DNA of 64,000 nt from NCBI RefSeq assembly GCF_025961205.1, contig NZ_JAOQNH010000001.1:1016001-1080000 (forward strand), given 5' to 3'. The position numbers were made by a program, and so were the translations under genes. This DNA comes from Azospirillum fermentarium. GTDB lineage: Bacteria; Pseudomonadota; Alphaproteobacteria; Azospirillales; Azospirillaceae. The stretch's first letter is position 1; the number at the start of each line of letters is the position of its first letter. The notes under the pieces were generated by a model that saw only the letters and a program-made list of their open reading frames with translations, did no database searches and was not told the origin of the DNA. Shown here piece by piece: positions 15,983 to 28,975 of this stretch.

Positions 15983-16333
15983 TCACTCGCCGTTGAGGGG
16001 GATGGCGGTTTTCAGGGCTTCGCGCACCAGACGGGACGGGACGCCCAAGCCGCCGTCCTCCGGCGGTTGTTCGTGCAGGCCCATGCCCATTTTCGGCACG
16101 CTGCGGTAATAGCTGATGATGAACACCCGCAGGGCGGCGGTCAGGTTGGCCGCGCCCCGGCGGTGGTCAATTTCAGAGCATATCTGGTTTACGCTCATCC
16201 GCTCCCGCTCGCAGATATCCCGCAGCGAGTCCCAGATATACGGCTCCATCCGCAAGCTCGTCCGCCGGCCATTGACCGTGACGTTCCTGCACAGTAATGC
16301 CGGCTGCTCTTTCGAACCGCCTGTCTCCGCCAT
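15983..16333 (-). CDS. Ribbon-helix-helix domain protein (RHH_4-like)
   Basis: A 116-residue protein. Residues ~20-75 carry an RHH_4-type domain: a basic beta strand (RRTSLRMEPYIWDSLRDIC) followed by two helices (MSVNQICSEIDHRR, then NLTAALRVFIISYYRS). Such proteins bind DNA as dimers through the strand. The N- and C-terminal tails look disordered. It is divergent from the exported-protein gene at 16679. A small palindrome lies ~90 bases upstream of its start and might be an autoregulatory site. Confidence 0.75.
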   Translation of the reverse strand: MAETGGSKEQPALLCRNVTVNGRRTSLRMEPYIWDSLRDICERERMSVNQICSEIDHRRGAANLTAALRVFIISYYRSVPKMGMGLHEQPPEDGGLGVPSRLVREALKTAIPLNGE

Positions 16334-16420
16334 GTCGCCCTGCGCCTCTCGCCGTTCGGATGCTGCCAAGCCCTGGTGGGGATGCCGCCGTTTCCCGCCG
16401 CCGCCCCAGACATGGACCCA

Positions 16421-16436
16421 ATACATCCACTTGTAT
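16421..16436. promoter_or_regulatory. Palindrome upstream of the ribbon-helix-helix gene
   Basis: ATACA-N6-TGTAT in the 345-bp divergent gap 16334-16678, which is otherwise featureless. It is a candidate operator for the RHH protein. The arms are only 5 bp, so chance cannot be excluded. Confidence 0.25.
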
Positions 16437-16678
16437 GAATGATATTGCAAGCGGGGTGTGGCCGCCATGCAAAACTCGACCGATGGTCGCGCAAGACGCG
16501 GGCAGGCATTGCGCTTTGCGCGGTGGCCCGTCCCATCTCGCACGCATCCGCGGACGCCCTGGGAATCCCTGCCCGGCGGGGTGGGGGCGATTAAGCTCTT
16601 ATCCTTCCCTCACGGATCTCTTATACCCATTCTCAAGCCGCCGGAGCGGGCACAGCCGGGCAGGAAAGGATGCGGGGA

Positions 16679-17821
16679 ATGGCGAACAGGGTACGGACGG
16701 GGCGCGTATGGCTGCTGACGGCGCTTGTCCTGCCGCTGGAAGCCGGCCTCCAGGGGGCCGGGGCGGCGGGACTCGGGCTCTTGAGCCTCGGCGCCGCGGG
16801 GCTTGGGCTGCCCGCGGTGGCCGCCGCGCAGGAGCAGCAGGCACCCTCCCCCGATGGGGTGCGGCAGGAGGCGGCACGCCGGCTCCCCGCCCCCTGGGCG
16901 GTTCAGGATGTGACGCTCCATCCCGCCGGTGCCGACGGCGTGGCCGCCGTCAGCGTGCGGGTGCGGCTGACCCAGCCCACCTTTGCCGTCGAGCGCCGCA
17001 CCGACGAGGTGGCGTTCCTGCGCCCCGTGGCCGACGCCGGCACGGAAAAGGTGCTGACCGGCACCGCCGCTCCCGCCGCCGGAAACGGGCAGGGCATCAC
17101 CCTGGCGTTCGACAACGCCGAGGTGCTGGACAGCCTGGGCCGTCCGGCGGACCAGTTGCCGGGCCGGACCGTGGTGGCCGGCACGCCGGACGCCGCGGCG
17201 GCGGCGGAAAAACTGGCCGCCGCCGCCGCCCGCAAGCGCGAGGCCGACGAGCAGACCGCCGACAACGCGCTGGCGGAAACCGAACGCATGGCCCAGCAGA
17301 TGAAGCTGATCGCCGCGCGCACGCAGCAGATGGACACCGTGCGCGCCCGCCTGTCCGGCGGCGAGCCGGCGGCACGGATCGCGGCGTTCGAAGCGGCGCT
17401 GGGCGGCGACGACGTGCCGCTGCGCCAGTTCGCGCTGGAAACCGCCTTCGCGGGCCGTGACCAGACGCTGCTCAATCTGGCACTGCGCGACTGGCTGGGG
17501 CGCAAGAAGGCGGTGCCGGTGCAGCTCTACGCCACGCGGGAGGAGCCGGCCAGCGAGACGGTGCTGCGCAACCTCGGCCCCCTGACCCTGGAGATCCAGG
17601 GATTCAACACCGTCAGCGGCAATCTGGTGGGGCGTCTGGGGGCTGCGGGCTACACCATCACCATGCCGTCGGCGGCGTCGGGCTATCTGGCCCAGAACGA
17701 GCTGACCATCAACAGCTTCGGCTGTTCGCTGACCCTGCGGCTGACCGAACACCGCACCTTCGACGGGCTTTACCGCTGCCAGACGCTGCCGGCGCTGGTG
17801 GCCCGAATCGTGCTGGATTGA
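16679..17821 (+). CDS. Exported protein of unknown function
   Basis: A 380-residue protein with a long, hydrophobic N-terminal export signal ending near AVAAAQEQ (~50). A mature region with a beta-rich segment (~70-150), an Ala/Lys/Glu coiled coil (~165-215) and a C-terminal globular part (~225-380) follows. No enzyme motif is visible. The start at 16679 is chosen because AGGAAAGG ends 9 bases before it, while the earlier in-frame ATG at 16670 touches that site. It sits directly upstream of an SH3-domain exported protein, probably as one operon. Confidence 0.7.
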   Translation: MANRVRTGRVWLLTALVLPLEAGLQGAGAAGLGLLSLGAAGLGLPAVAAAQEQQAPSPDGVRQEAARRLPAPWAVQDVTLHPAGADGVAAVSVRVRLTQPTFAVERRTDEVAFLRPVADAGTEKVLTGTAAPAAGNGQGITLAFDNAEVLDSLGRPADQLPGRTVVAGTPDAAAAAEKLAAAAARKREADEQTADNALAETERMAQQMKLIAARTQQMDTVRARLSGGEPAARIAAFEAALGGDDVPLRQFALETAFAGRDQTLLNLALRDWLGRKKAVPVQLYATREEPASETVLRNLGPLTLEIQGFNTVSGNLVGRLGAAGYTITMPSAASGYLAQNELTINSFGCSLTLRLTEHRTFDGLYRCQTLPALVARIVLD

Positions 17822-17826
17822 CCGGG

Positions 17827-18732
17827 ATGACGGGCGGGCGGCTCATCGCGGCGTTCATCCTTCTGGCCGGGCTGCCGGGGGCCGGGCTGGCCCAGACGGC
17901 CGGCAAGCCGGCGACCCCCGTGTCACCCCCGACACCCGTCGCCCCCAAAATCACCCCCGCCGTCCAGCCAAAGGACGCGCCGGCCCTGGCGCCCCGCGGA
18001 CCGTGGCTGCCGCTGCCGGTGCTGCCGAAACCCCTGTCGCCGCCCGTGCTGGCGGGCAGTACCGCTCCCGTGGCCGCCCCGGTGGCGGTTCCGGTCCCGC
18101 CGCCGGCCCCCCCCGTGGCGGAACAGCCGCCCCCGCCCGTATCCCCGGCCCCGCCGGCGGCGGGGCCGGGGGGGGACGCCATCGCGGCCGGGCGGGCTGT
18201 GTGGGCCACCGCCGGAATCTACATCCGCGCCGAACCCTCGGCCAACGGGCTGGTTCTCGACACCTTGGAAAAGGGGCAGCGGGCCACCGCGCTGACCGCC
18301 CCCGATTCCGCCGGCTGGGTGCGCATCGCCCGTGGCGGCAAACCGGCGGGCTGGGTTGCCGGCGCCTATCTGGCGGAGCACGACCCCGACTCGGGGACCG
18401 CGCCGCAACCGTCCGATGCCAAAGCCCCCGACGCCAAAACCCCCGACGCCAAAACCCCCGATGCCAAAACCCTGGATACCAAGGCGGCATCCTGCCTGGG
18501 GCCGTCGCCGGCGCCGGCGCGGGTGGCAGCACCGGGCACGAAGATGCGCATCACCACCGACACGCGCATCCGCCGCGAACCCTCGTGCGATTCGCCCGCT
18601 ATTGACGTGATCGACGGCGGTGCCGTGGTCACCGTGACCGGCGGTGGAGACGACGGCTGGTACCGTATCCGCGGCGCCGGATGGGATGGGGTGTACGTGG
18701 CCGCGAAGCTGCTGGCCCCCCTCAGGCGGTGA
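17827..18732 (+). CDS. Exported protein with two bacterial SH3 domains
   Basis: A 301-residue protein: signal peptide (~1-22, ending GAGLAQ), a Pro/Val-rich stretch to ~115, an SH3-like domain (~120-180: IYIRAEPSANG to GWVAGAYL), a linker of DAKTP repeats and a second SH3-like domain (~240-300: TRIRREPSCDS to WDGVYVAAKLL). Bacterial SH3 domains often bind peptidoglycan or envelope partners. It follows the preceding exported protein by 5 bases, so the two probably act together in the envelope. The ATG at 17827 gives the complete signal peptide. Confidence 0.75.
   Translation: MTGGRLIAAFILLAGLPGAGLAQTAGKPATPVSPPTPVAPKITPAVQPKDAPALAPRGPWLPLPVLPKPLSPPVLAGSTAPVAAPVAVPVPPPAPPVAEQPPPPVSPAPPAAGPGGDAIAAGRAVWATAGIYIRAEPSANGLVLDTLEKGQRATALTAPDSAGWVRIARGGKPAGWVAGAYLAEHDPDSGTAPQPSDAKAPDAKTPDAKTPDAKTLDTKAASCLGPSPAPARVAAPGTKMRITTDTRIRREPSCDSPAIDVIDGGAVVTVTGGGDDGWYRIRGAGWDGVYVAAKLLAPLRR
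18415..18474 (+). repeat. 15-bp tandem repeat in the SH3-protein linker
   Basis: Four copies of a 15-bp unit encoding (D)AKTP-type residues, with a degenerate fifth copy to 18489. The unit is a multiple of three, so slippage would change linker length without breaking the frame. Confidence 0.8.
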
Positions 18733-19143
18733 TGCCGCACGCGGGGGCTGTCCCTTGCGGCGGACGCTCCACCGTCTTACATTGGTATTCGGAGCAGGGG
18801 AGAGGCCGTAATCCTCTCCCCCGCTCCGAGCCTAACGGTCCAGAAGGTCAAGCAGGAGCTTGGTCACCTTCAGGATCAAGGCCAGGAGTTCGAGGATTTT
18901 TTCGAGCTTTCTTCATCCTCAAGACTCCCCGTCAGCGGGGGAGGGCCTATCCCTCCCCCTGTTCTCCCAGGGGTTGGGCACTGACACGCCAGGCATACGC
19001 TCCCGTGCCGCGGGTTACAATCGTATGATTGCGCGTGCCGCTTTGTTTGTCCGGCGGCATGATCAACCGCTGGGCGGTGTGTCCGTGTGGTCCGCGGGGG
19101 AAAGAAAGCGGATAAGCGGTGGGGTCCGTTGCACCGCTGTCGC
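18733..19143. other. Non-coding gap upstream of thrS
   Basis: About 410 bases without a convincing gene. It contains a GC hairpin (18937-18944 with 18951-18958) but no T-box-like structure. Near 18840-18905 a minus-strand frame reads as a leucine-rich helix but has no start codon. Confidence 0.4.
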
Positions 19144-19171
19144 TTGACAGGACGGTCCATCCCTTTAGAGT
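19144..19171 (+). promoter_or_regulatory. Putative thrS promoter
   Basis: TTGACA (19144-19149), 16-base spacer, TAGAGT (19166-19171), 63 bases before the thrS start. Confidence 0.5.
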
Positions 19172-19234
19172 CCCGCTTCCCGTTCCCTTTTTTGGGGAAT
19201 GGGCCACGTCAACCCTGCGAATACGGTGTTTGAG

Positions 19235-21184
19235 ATGCCCAGCGTAGCCATCACGTTGCCCGACGGCAGCGTGCGTGAATTCGACGGGCCGGTGACGGGG
19301 GCGCAGATTGCCGCCTCCATCGGTCCTCGTCTGGCCAAAGATGCGCTTGCCGTCAAGATCGACGGCACGGTCCGGGATCTCACCACCACTCTGACCACCA
19401 ACGCCAAGGTCGAAATCGTCACGCGCAGTCATGCCGACGCGCTGGAGGTGATCCGCCACGACGCCGCCCATGTGCTGGCCGAAGCGGTGCAGGAACTGTA
19501 TCCCGGCACGCAGGTGACCATCGGCCCGTCGATCGCCAACGGTTTCTATTACGACTTTGCCCGCGCCGAGCCGTTCACGCCCGCCGATCTGGAAAAGATC
19601 GAGGCGAAGATGCGCGAGATCGTCGCCCGCGATGCCGCCATCGTGCGCGAGGAGTGGGACCGGGACGAGGCCATCGCCTGGTTCAAGGCCAAGGGCGAGC
19701 ATTACAAGGCCGAACTGATCGAGGCCATTCCGGGCGGGGAGGCCATCAGCGTCTACCGCCAGGGCGAGTGGCTCGACCTGTGCCGCGGCCCGCACGCGCC
19801 CAGCACCGGCAAGGTCGGCACCGGCTTCAAGCTGATGAAGGTGGCCGGCGCCTATTGGCGCGGCGACAGCCGGAACGCCATGCTCCAGCGCATCTACGGC
19901 ACCGCGTGGCGGGACGAGAAGGAACTGAAAGCCTATCTCCACCAGATCGAGGAGGCGGAAAAGCGCGACCACCGCCGTCTGGGCCGGGAAATGGACCTGT
20001 TCCATGTCCAGGAGGAAGCGGTCGGCTCGGTCTTCTGGCATCCCAAGGGCTGGACGCTCTACCGGACGCTGGAGACCTACATCCGCACCAAGCTGGAAGG
20101 CGCCGATTATGTGGAGGTGAAGACCCCGCAGCTCATCGACAGCTCGCTGTTCAAGGCGTCCGGCCACTGGGACATGTACGGCGACAACATGTTCAAGGTG
20201 GAAGCCGACCAGGGCGAGAAGATCCTGGGCGTCAAGCCTATGAACTGTCCGGGCCACGCGCAGATCTTCAAGCACAGCCTGCGCTCGTACCGCGACCTGC
20301 CGCTCCGCATGGCGGAATTCGGCGCCTGCCACCGCAACGAGCCGTCGGGCGCGCTGCACGGCATCATGCGCGTGCGCGCCTTCACCCAGGACGACGCCCA
20401 CATCTTCTGCACCGCCGATCAGGTGCCGGAGGAAGCGGCGAACTACTTCAAGCTCCAGCTCGGCGTCTATCGGGATCTCGGTTTCGAACAGATCGCGGTG
20501 AAGCTGGCGCTGCGCCCCGACGTGCGGGCCGGCGACGATGCCACCTGGGACCGTGCCGAGGAAGCGCTGCGCACCGCGCTGCGGGCTGCCGGCCTGGACT
20601 TCGAGGAACTGCCCAACGAGGGCGCCTTCTACGGCCCCAAGGTGGAATTCCACCTGACCGACGCCATCGGGCGGACGTGGCAGTGCGGCACCTTGCAGTA
20701 CGACGCCATCCTGCCCGAACGGCTGGATATCACCTACATCGGTGAAGACAGCGCGCGTCACCGTCCGGTGATGCTCCACCGTGCCATCCTCGGCTCGCTG
20801 GAACGCTTCATCGGCATGCTGATCGAGCATTACGCCGGCAAGCTGCCCCTGTGGCTGGCCCCGGTCCAGGCGGTGGTCGCCACCATCACCAACGAGGCGG
20901 ACGGGTATGCCGCCGAGGTGGCGGCGACCCTGCGCAAGGCCGGCGTGCGGGTCGAGACCGACACCCGCAACGAAAAGATCAACCTGAAGGTGCGCGAGCA
21001 CAGCCTGAAGAAGGTGCCCATCCTGGTGGTCGTCGGCCGCCGCGAATCCGAGGAACGCACCGTCGCATTGCGTTTCCTGGGGGGCAAGGATCAGGAAGTT
21101 CTTGCACTTGACGCCGCCGTGAATAAACTGGCAACTGAGGCACGGTCCCCGGCGGGTGACCGTGCACCCGATTTGCCGTTCTGA
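19235..21184 (+). CDS. thrS: Threonyl-tRNA synthetase
   Basis: Charges tRNA-Thr. It is 649 residues, the usual bacterial length, with all domains present: TGS (1-60), the editing domain ([16 protein letters not shown] at ~75), the class II core with MNCPGH (zinc Cys) and motif 2 [15 protein letters not shown], the catalytic-domain end [10 protein letters not shown], and the anticodon-binding domain (~550-649). The start [12 protein letters not shown] matches the TGS beginning. A shorter in-frame extension upstream lacks support. infC follows 102 bases downstream, the common thrS-infC order. Confidence 0.96.
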   Translation: MPSVAITLPDGSVREFDGPVTGAQIAASIGPRLAKDALAVKIDGTVRDLTTTLTTNAKVEIVTRSHADALEVIRHDAAHVLAEAVQELYPGTQVTIGPSIANGFYYDFARAEPFTPADLEKIEAKMREIVARDAAIVREEWDRDEAIAWFKAKGEHYKAELIEAIPGGEAISVYRQGEWLDLCRGPHAPSTGKVGTGFKLMKVAGAYWRGDSRNAMLQRIYGTAWRDEKELKAYLHQIEEAEKRDHRRLGREMDLFHVQEEAVGSVFWHPKGWTLYRTLETYIRTKLEGADYVEVKTPQLIDSSLFKASGHWDMYGDNMFKVEADQGEKILGVKPMNCPGHAQIFKHSLRSYRDLPLRMAEFGACHRNEPSGALHGIMRVRAFTQDDAHIFCTADQVPEEAANYFKLQLGVYRDLGFEQIAVKLALRPDVRAGDDATWDRAEEALRTALRAAGLDFEELPNEGAFYGPKVEFHLTDAIGRTWQCGTLQYDAILPERLDITYIGEDSARHRPVMLHRAILGSLERFIGMLIEHYAGKLPLWLAPVQAVVATITNEADGYAAEVAATLRKAGVRVETDTRNEKINLKVREHSLKKVPILVVVGRRESEERTVALRFLGGKDQEVLALDAAVNKLATEARSPAGDRAPDLPF

Positions 21185-21286
21185 TTTGATCCGTAGACCG
21201 GTCTTCCTTCCGAAGTGGGTTTCGTCCCTCCCCAGGGGCGAAACCCCGATCCGCGGGAAGCGGTCCCAGAGAGTGGAGACAGTTCC

Positions 21287-21823
21287 ATAGCCAGGATACC
21301 GTCCGAAGCCGCCCCGACCCGCGATGGTCCGCGAGTCAACCGGGAGATTACGGCTCGTTCCGTCCGACTCATCAACGCCAACGGCGACATGGTGGGTGTG
21401 GTGTCGCTGCGCGACGCCTTGATTGCCGCTGAGGACGCCGGTCTCGATCTGGTCGAGATCGCCCCGCAGGCCGAACCCCCGGTCTGCAAGGTTCTCGATT
21501 ACGGCAAGTTCAAGTTCGAAGCGCAGAAGAAGGCCGCCGAAGCGCGTAAGAAGCAGAAGGTCATCGAGGTCAAGGAGATCAAGCTCCGGCCCAACATCGA
21601 TGACAACGATTACGACGTGAAGATGCGGTCGGCCCGCCGGTTCATCGAGGAAGGCGACAAGGTCAAGGTGACCATGCGCTTCCGTGGCCGCGAAATGGCG
21701 CACCAGGATCTGGGCATGAACGTGCTGATCCGTGTCCGCGACGAGCTGGAAGAGATCGCCAAGGTCGAGCAGATGCCCAAGCTGGAAGGCCGCCAGATGG
21801 TCATGGTCCTGGCCCCCCGCTAA
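21287..21823 (+). CDS. infC: Translation initiation factor IF-3 (AUA start)
   Basis: A 178-residue IF-3 with the conserved N-domain ([23 protein letters not shown]), the linker ([13 protein letters not shown]) and the C-domain ([14 protein letters not shown] to [12 protein letters not shown]). No ATG, GTG or TTG fits at the right place. An ATA at 21287 lies 8 bases after TGGAG and yields a protein starting (M)[17 protein letters not shown]. Non-standard starts in infC are the known basis of IF-3 autoregulation, because IF-3 rejects such initiation. rpmI and rplT, the usual downstream partners, are absent here. Confidence 0.93.
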   Translation: MARIPSEAAPTRDGPRVNREITARSVRLINANGDMVGVVSLRDALIAAEDAGLDLVEIAPQAEPPVCKVLDYGKFKFEAQKKAAEARKKQKVIEVKEIKLRPNIDDNDYDVKMRSARRFIEEGDKVKVTMRFRGREMAHQDLGMNVLIRVRDELEEIAKVEQMPKLEGRQMVMVLAPR

Positions 21824-21852
21824 AAGGCGTCCGTACACGGCTGTCTCTCGTC

Positions 21853-21889
21853 AAAAACCCCCTTCCACCGGCTGGTGGAGGGGGTTTTT
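21853..21889. terminator. Terminator after infC, probably bidirectional
   Basis: Arms 21853-21869 and 21874-21889 pair almost perfectly with one bulged base. They carry A-rich and T-rich flanks, so the element can serve both infC and the convergent kinase gene ending at 21920. Confidence 0.85.
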
Positions 21890-21919
21890 GCATGCCGGCC
21901 CGTCCGCCTCCGCCTCCGT

Positions 21920-23905
21920 TCAGCCCGTCTCCGTTTCCGCCGCGTGCTTGTCCGCCGGGGCCGTCAGGGGGGCGGTGATGCGGAAGCGGCAGCCGGCGGT
22001 GCCGGGGGCCGGGGGCTCCAGGTCGATACGCCCGCCCAGCGTGCGGGTGACCAGATTGAACACGATGTGCAGCCCCAGGCCCGTGCTCCCCGCCCCGCGG
22101 CGGGTGGTGAAGAAGGGGTCGAACACCTTGTCGCGGTTGGCGGCGGGAATGCCGCGGCCGTCGTCGGCGTAGGTCAGTTCCACCGTGCCGCCGGTTTCCA
22201 CGGCGCGGATGGACAGGGTGCCGGTCTGCCCTTCCTCATAAGCGTGGATCAGGGAGTTCATGACCAGATTGGTGATGGTCTGCGACCATGCGCCGGGCGG
22301 GCCGTCGATCTCGATGCCGGGGGGGCAGTCCACCGTCACCTGATGGCCGCCCTTGCGCCAGGCGGGTTTCAGGCTCTGCACCACCTCGTCCAGATACTGG
22401 CGCAGGTCGAAGCGGCGGCGTTCGTCGGTGCTCTGGTCCACCGCCACCTGCTTGAAACTGTGCACCAGATCGGCGGCGCGCCCGATGTTGGCCAGCAGGA
22501 TCTCACCGGTTTCGGTGGCCGTTGACAGGTAGCGGTCGAAATCGGCCCGGCGCAGCGGCCCGCTGTGGAACGTCTGCTTGATGCGGCCGGTCTCGTCCGC
22601 CAGATAGGAGGCGGAGGTCAGGGCATTGCCCAGCGGCGTGTTGATCTCGTGCGCCACGCCGGCCACCAACTGGCCGAGCGCTGCCATCTTCTCCGCCTGG
22701 ATCAGGCTGTCCTGGGTGCGGCTGAGTTCGGCCAGCGCGTGTTCGGCGGCGTTCTTGGCGGTGCGCAGATCCTCTTCCCGCCGGGCGATCTCGGCGAGGA
22801 AGAAGTCCATGGCGGCGCCGATGTCGGCGATCTCGTCCGCCGCCCGCTGGGGCTTGGCGGCGGGCGCGGACGATCCGTCCACATGGCTCAACACCCGGTC
22901 GCGTACCTGCACCAGCCGCCGCACCACGTTGCGGTTGATGTAGGCGATGGCCGCCGCCGCGGCCAACAGGCTGGCGGCGATGGCGGCGGCCAGCACCATG
23001 CCGGTGCGCGCCGCATCCCGGCTCAGCCCCTGGCCGATGCCGAGCGCGCGGGCTTCCACCCCGCGGGCCATGGCGCCGACCCTGGCGACGAAGGTGTTCG
23101 ACAGCTCCCGGTTGGCCAGCAGCAGGTGCTGGATGGTGGCGGTGACGGCGGCCAGCTGCTCCTGCGTGGCGAACAGGCCGTCGTCCCCCTCGCTGACGCC
23201 GCGCATCTCGGCCAGAATGGCCGAGGCCGGGGTGATGGTGCCGGGGGGCAGGCCGGTGGTGCGGCGCTGGAGCTGGTCCAGGAGCATGGCGGTTTCCTGG
23301 CGCAGCCCTTCGAACCGCCGCCCGTTGGGGGTGCCCAGCGCCGACATCATCAGCCCGACCGCCCGCTGGGCGTCGCCCATCCACGCGGTCAGCGGCGGTG
23401 TTTCGCGCCCGTCCTCGGTGGCGAAGGCGGTCAGGCGGGTGGGCAGGCGGATCAGCCGGGCCATCATCGCCTGCACATGGCGGTTCAGCTCGATGCGCTG
23501 GCCGACCACCGCGTCCAGCCGGGCCAGATTGTCGATCAGATCCCTGTGCAGCCCGTCGATGCCGGCCAGTTCCTCGTCGCTGACGCCGTGGCGGCGCAGC
23601 CGTTCACGCAGTTCGGTCAGCGCCTGCCCCTGGTCGGCGATGCGGTCGGCCACGGACCGGCGGATGAAATCGCTGTCGGCCACCGCCAGCGACGGCGCGT
23701 TGGCGACGATGGAGTGGCTTTGCTGCGCCAGGAGGGAGGTGCCGATCAGCGTGGGGATGTAATCGCCCGACACCCGGTCCATGCCGTCGCGGAACTGCGC
23801 GGTGGTGATCAGCGACAGCGCCCCGCCCCCCATCATCAGCACGATCATGATGAACAGGCCGGCGTTCAGGCGCGAGGCAACTCCAAACCGCAAGAAAGGC
23901 ATCAT
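21920..23905 (-). CDS. Sensor histidine kinase with TorS-like periplasmic sensor
   Basis: A 661-residue membrane kinase: TM1 (~10-35), a ~280-residue all-helical periplasmic domain, TM2 ending AYINRNVVRRL, a HAMP-like segment, a coiled coil, then GVAHEINTPLG with phospho-acceptor His at 419, N-box NLVMNSLIHAY, DDGRGIP and GAGSTGLGLH. There is no receiver domain, so it must signal to a separate regulator. The periplasmic segment LAQQSHSIVANAPSLAVADS closely resembles that of the hybrid kinase at 25297. The start MMPFLRFG is chosen for its fit with TM1. GAGGAG is very close to the ATG, so the start is not certain. Confidence 0.85.
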   Translation of the reverse strand: MMPFLRFGVASRLNAGLFIMIVLMMGGGALSLITTAQFRDGMDRVSGDYIPTLIGTSLLAQQSHSIVANAPSLAVADSDFIRRSVADRIADQGQALTELRERLRRHGVSDEELAGIDGLHRDLIDNLARLDAVVGQRIELNRHVQAMMARLIRLPTRLTAFATEDGRETPPLTAWMGDAQRAVGLMMSALGTPNGRRFEGLRQETAMLLDQLQRRTTGLPPGTITPASAILAEMRGVSEGDDGLFATQEQLAAVTATIQHLLLANRELSNTFVARVGAMARGVEARALGIGQGLSRDAARTGMVLAAAIAASLLAAAAAIAYINRNVVRRLVQVRDRVLSHVDGSSAPAAKPQRAADEIADIGAAMDFFLAEIARREEDLRTAKNAAEHALAELSRTQDSLIQAEKMAALGQLVAGVAHEINTPLGNALTSASYLADETGRIKQTFHSGPLRRADFDRYLSTATETGEILLANIGRAADLVHSFKQVAVDQSTDERRRFDLRQYLDEVVQSLKPAWRKGGHQVTVDCPPGIEIDGPPGAWSQTITNLVMNSLIHAYEEGQTGTLSIRAVETGGTVELTYADDGRGIPAANRDKVFDPFFTTRRGAGSTGLGLHIVFNLVTRTLGGRIDLEPPAPGTAGCRFRITAPLTAPADKHAAETETG

Positions 23906-24077
23906 CTCCTCGACGGGCAGCGCTTCCGGGGGGAACAGGGCCGCGGCGGGCGGCGGTAGGGCATGGCCGGCTGCAGGCCGGAAGTATGCCGGAGGGTGCG
24001 CTAACGAATGGTTTCCTATACAACATCCTCCGGTATTCGTCACACCGGCTGTTGGGCCGGCTGCCGGGGAAAAAGCC

Positions 24078-25154
24078 ATGGGTCGTTCCGATCCCGCGCG
24101 GCGGGCCGTCCGCCGCCTGGGGGCAGCCCTGCTGGGGGCCGCCGTTCTTACCGCCGCGGCATCAGGGAAAGGGCGTGCCGATGCCGGCACGCTGGACATG
24201 GTGCGCGAACGGGGGGTGCTGAATTGCGGCGTCGCCGACCTGGGCCGCTATCTGGCCGGCACCGACGCGCAGGGGCGCTGGGTCGGCTTCTACCCCGACC
24301 TGTGCCGGGCGGTGGCGGCCGCCGTGCTCAAGGACGCCGAGGCGGTGGCCTTCATGCCCGCGACCATGGGGGTGCGGCTCGACGGGCTGAGGACGGGGGA
24401 GATGGACCTGTTGATGACCCCCACCACCTGGACCCTGGAGCGGGAGGCGGACCAGGGCATCGGCTTTCCCGCGGTGGCGTTCTATGACGGCCAGGGTTTT
24501 CTGGCCGAGTCGCCCGAGGCGGCGGCGGCCATGACGGCGGGAAAACCCATGCGGATCTGCGTGGTGGCCGGCACCACGTCGGAACGCAATCTGGCCGACC
24601 TGATCCGGGCGGGCGACCGCCCCTGGACCCTTCTCACCGTCAAGACGCGGCAGGGCCGGAACGAGGCGCTGTTGCAGGGCCGCTGCGACGTGCTGAGCGC
24701 CGACCGCCTGGATCTGGCCGAAGCGCGGGAGGTGTTGCGCGTTCATGGCCGCGCGCTGGTGCTGCTGCCCGACGTGATGTCGCGGGAACCGGTGGGGCCG
24801 GCCGTGCGTCAGGACGACCCCCAATGGGCCGCCGTCGTGCGCTGGGTGATGTTCGCCCTGATCCTGGGCGAGGAAAAGGGGATCACCGCCGCGGCCGCCG
24901 CCCACCCGGCGTCGGTGCGGGGGGACGGTGAAACCATGCGGCTGCTGGGCCGGCAGGACGGGGCGGGCCAGGGTCCGGGTATAGGCCAGGGGCTGGGGCT
25001 GGACCCCGGCTGGGCGGCGCGGGCGCTGGCCGCGGTGGGGAATTACGGCGACGTGTTCGAGCGCCATTTCGGTGCCGGCGGGCTGAAGCTGGAGCGCGGC
25101 CACAACGCCCTGTGGCGTGACGGCGGGCTTCTCTACGCCCCGCCGTTCCGGTGA
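24078..25154 (+). CDS. Orphan amino-acid-type periplasmic binding protein (AapJ-like)
   Basis: A 358-residue protein with signal peptide (~1-36) and a family 3 solute-binding fold related to AapJ/BztA: RERGVLNCGVADLGRYLAG, DLCRAVAAAVL, FYDGQGFL and VAGTTSERNLADLI. The family segment usually reading RNTTWT reads TPTTWT here, so the ligand pocket may differ. No permease or ATPase gene is adjacent. It lies between two kinases with matching TorS-like sensors, divergent from one and ahead of the other. A sensing role is inferred from that context. Ordinary uptake with a distant permease is the alternative. Confidence 0.8.
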   Translation: MGRSDPARRAVRRLGAALLGAAVLTAAASGKGRADAGTLDMVRERGVLNCGVADLGRYLAGTDAQGRWVGFYPDLCRAVAAAVLKDAEAVAFMPATMGVRLDGLRTGEMDLLMTPTTWTLEREADQGIGFPAVAFYDGQGFLAESPEAAAAMTAGKPMRICVVAGTTSERNLADLIRAGDRPWTLLTVKTRQGRNEALLQGRCDVLSADRLDLAEAREVLRVHGRALVLLPDVMSREPVGPAVRQDDPQWAAVVRWVMFALILGEEKGITAAAAAHPASVRGDGETMRLLGRQDGAGQGPGIGQGLGLDPGWAARALAAVGNYGDVFERHFGAGGLKLERGHNALWRDGGLLYAPPFR

Positions 25155-25296
25155 GGCCCGCCGCTTCGCCGTCCGTTTTTGTCGGCTTGGGTGAATTGCC
25201 GGGAAAGCGTGTGCCATGCTAGCTTCGGCCCGTGGCCGGGGCGCCTGCCGGGATGGTGCCGGCCCGCGCGAGAGCCGGGAGGGTCGGATCGTCTCC

Positions 25297-28842
<3,546 letters not shown>

Positions 28843-28975
28843 CGGGCCATGGCCGTTCGGGTGGCCCCGTTTCCGCCGGCTCTCCCGAAAAGGTGGTAAT
28901 GCCTCTGTCTTACCGATCCAATTCCGCTCTGTGGGTGTCTTGCCGCTGGGTGCCCGCTGGTTTAGGTTGGGTCTT

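Noticed and set aside
18840..18910. Leucine-rich amphipathic peptide on the minus strand (reads KILELLALILKVTKLLLDLL)
   Set aside because: A stop precedes it with no start codon or ribosome site in frame. It is possibly a remnant, but not supportable as a gene.
18733..19234. T-box or other leader riboswitch before thrS
   Set aside because: No T-box motif, specifier loop or antiterminator pair could be recognised.
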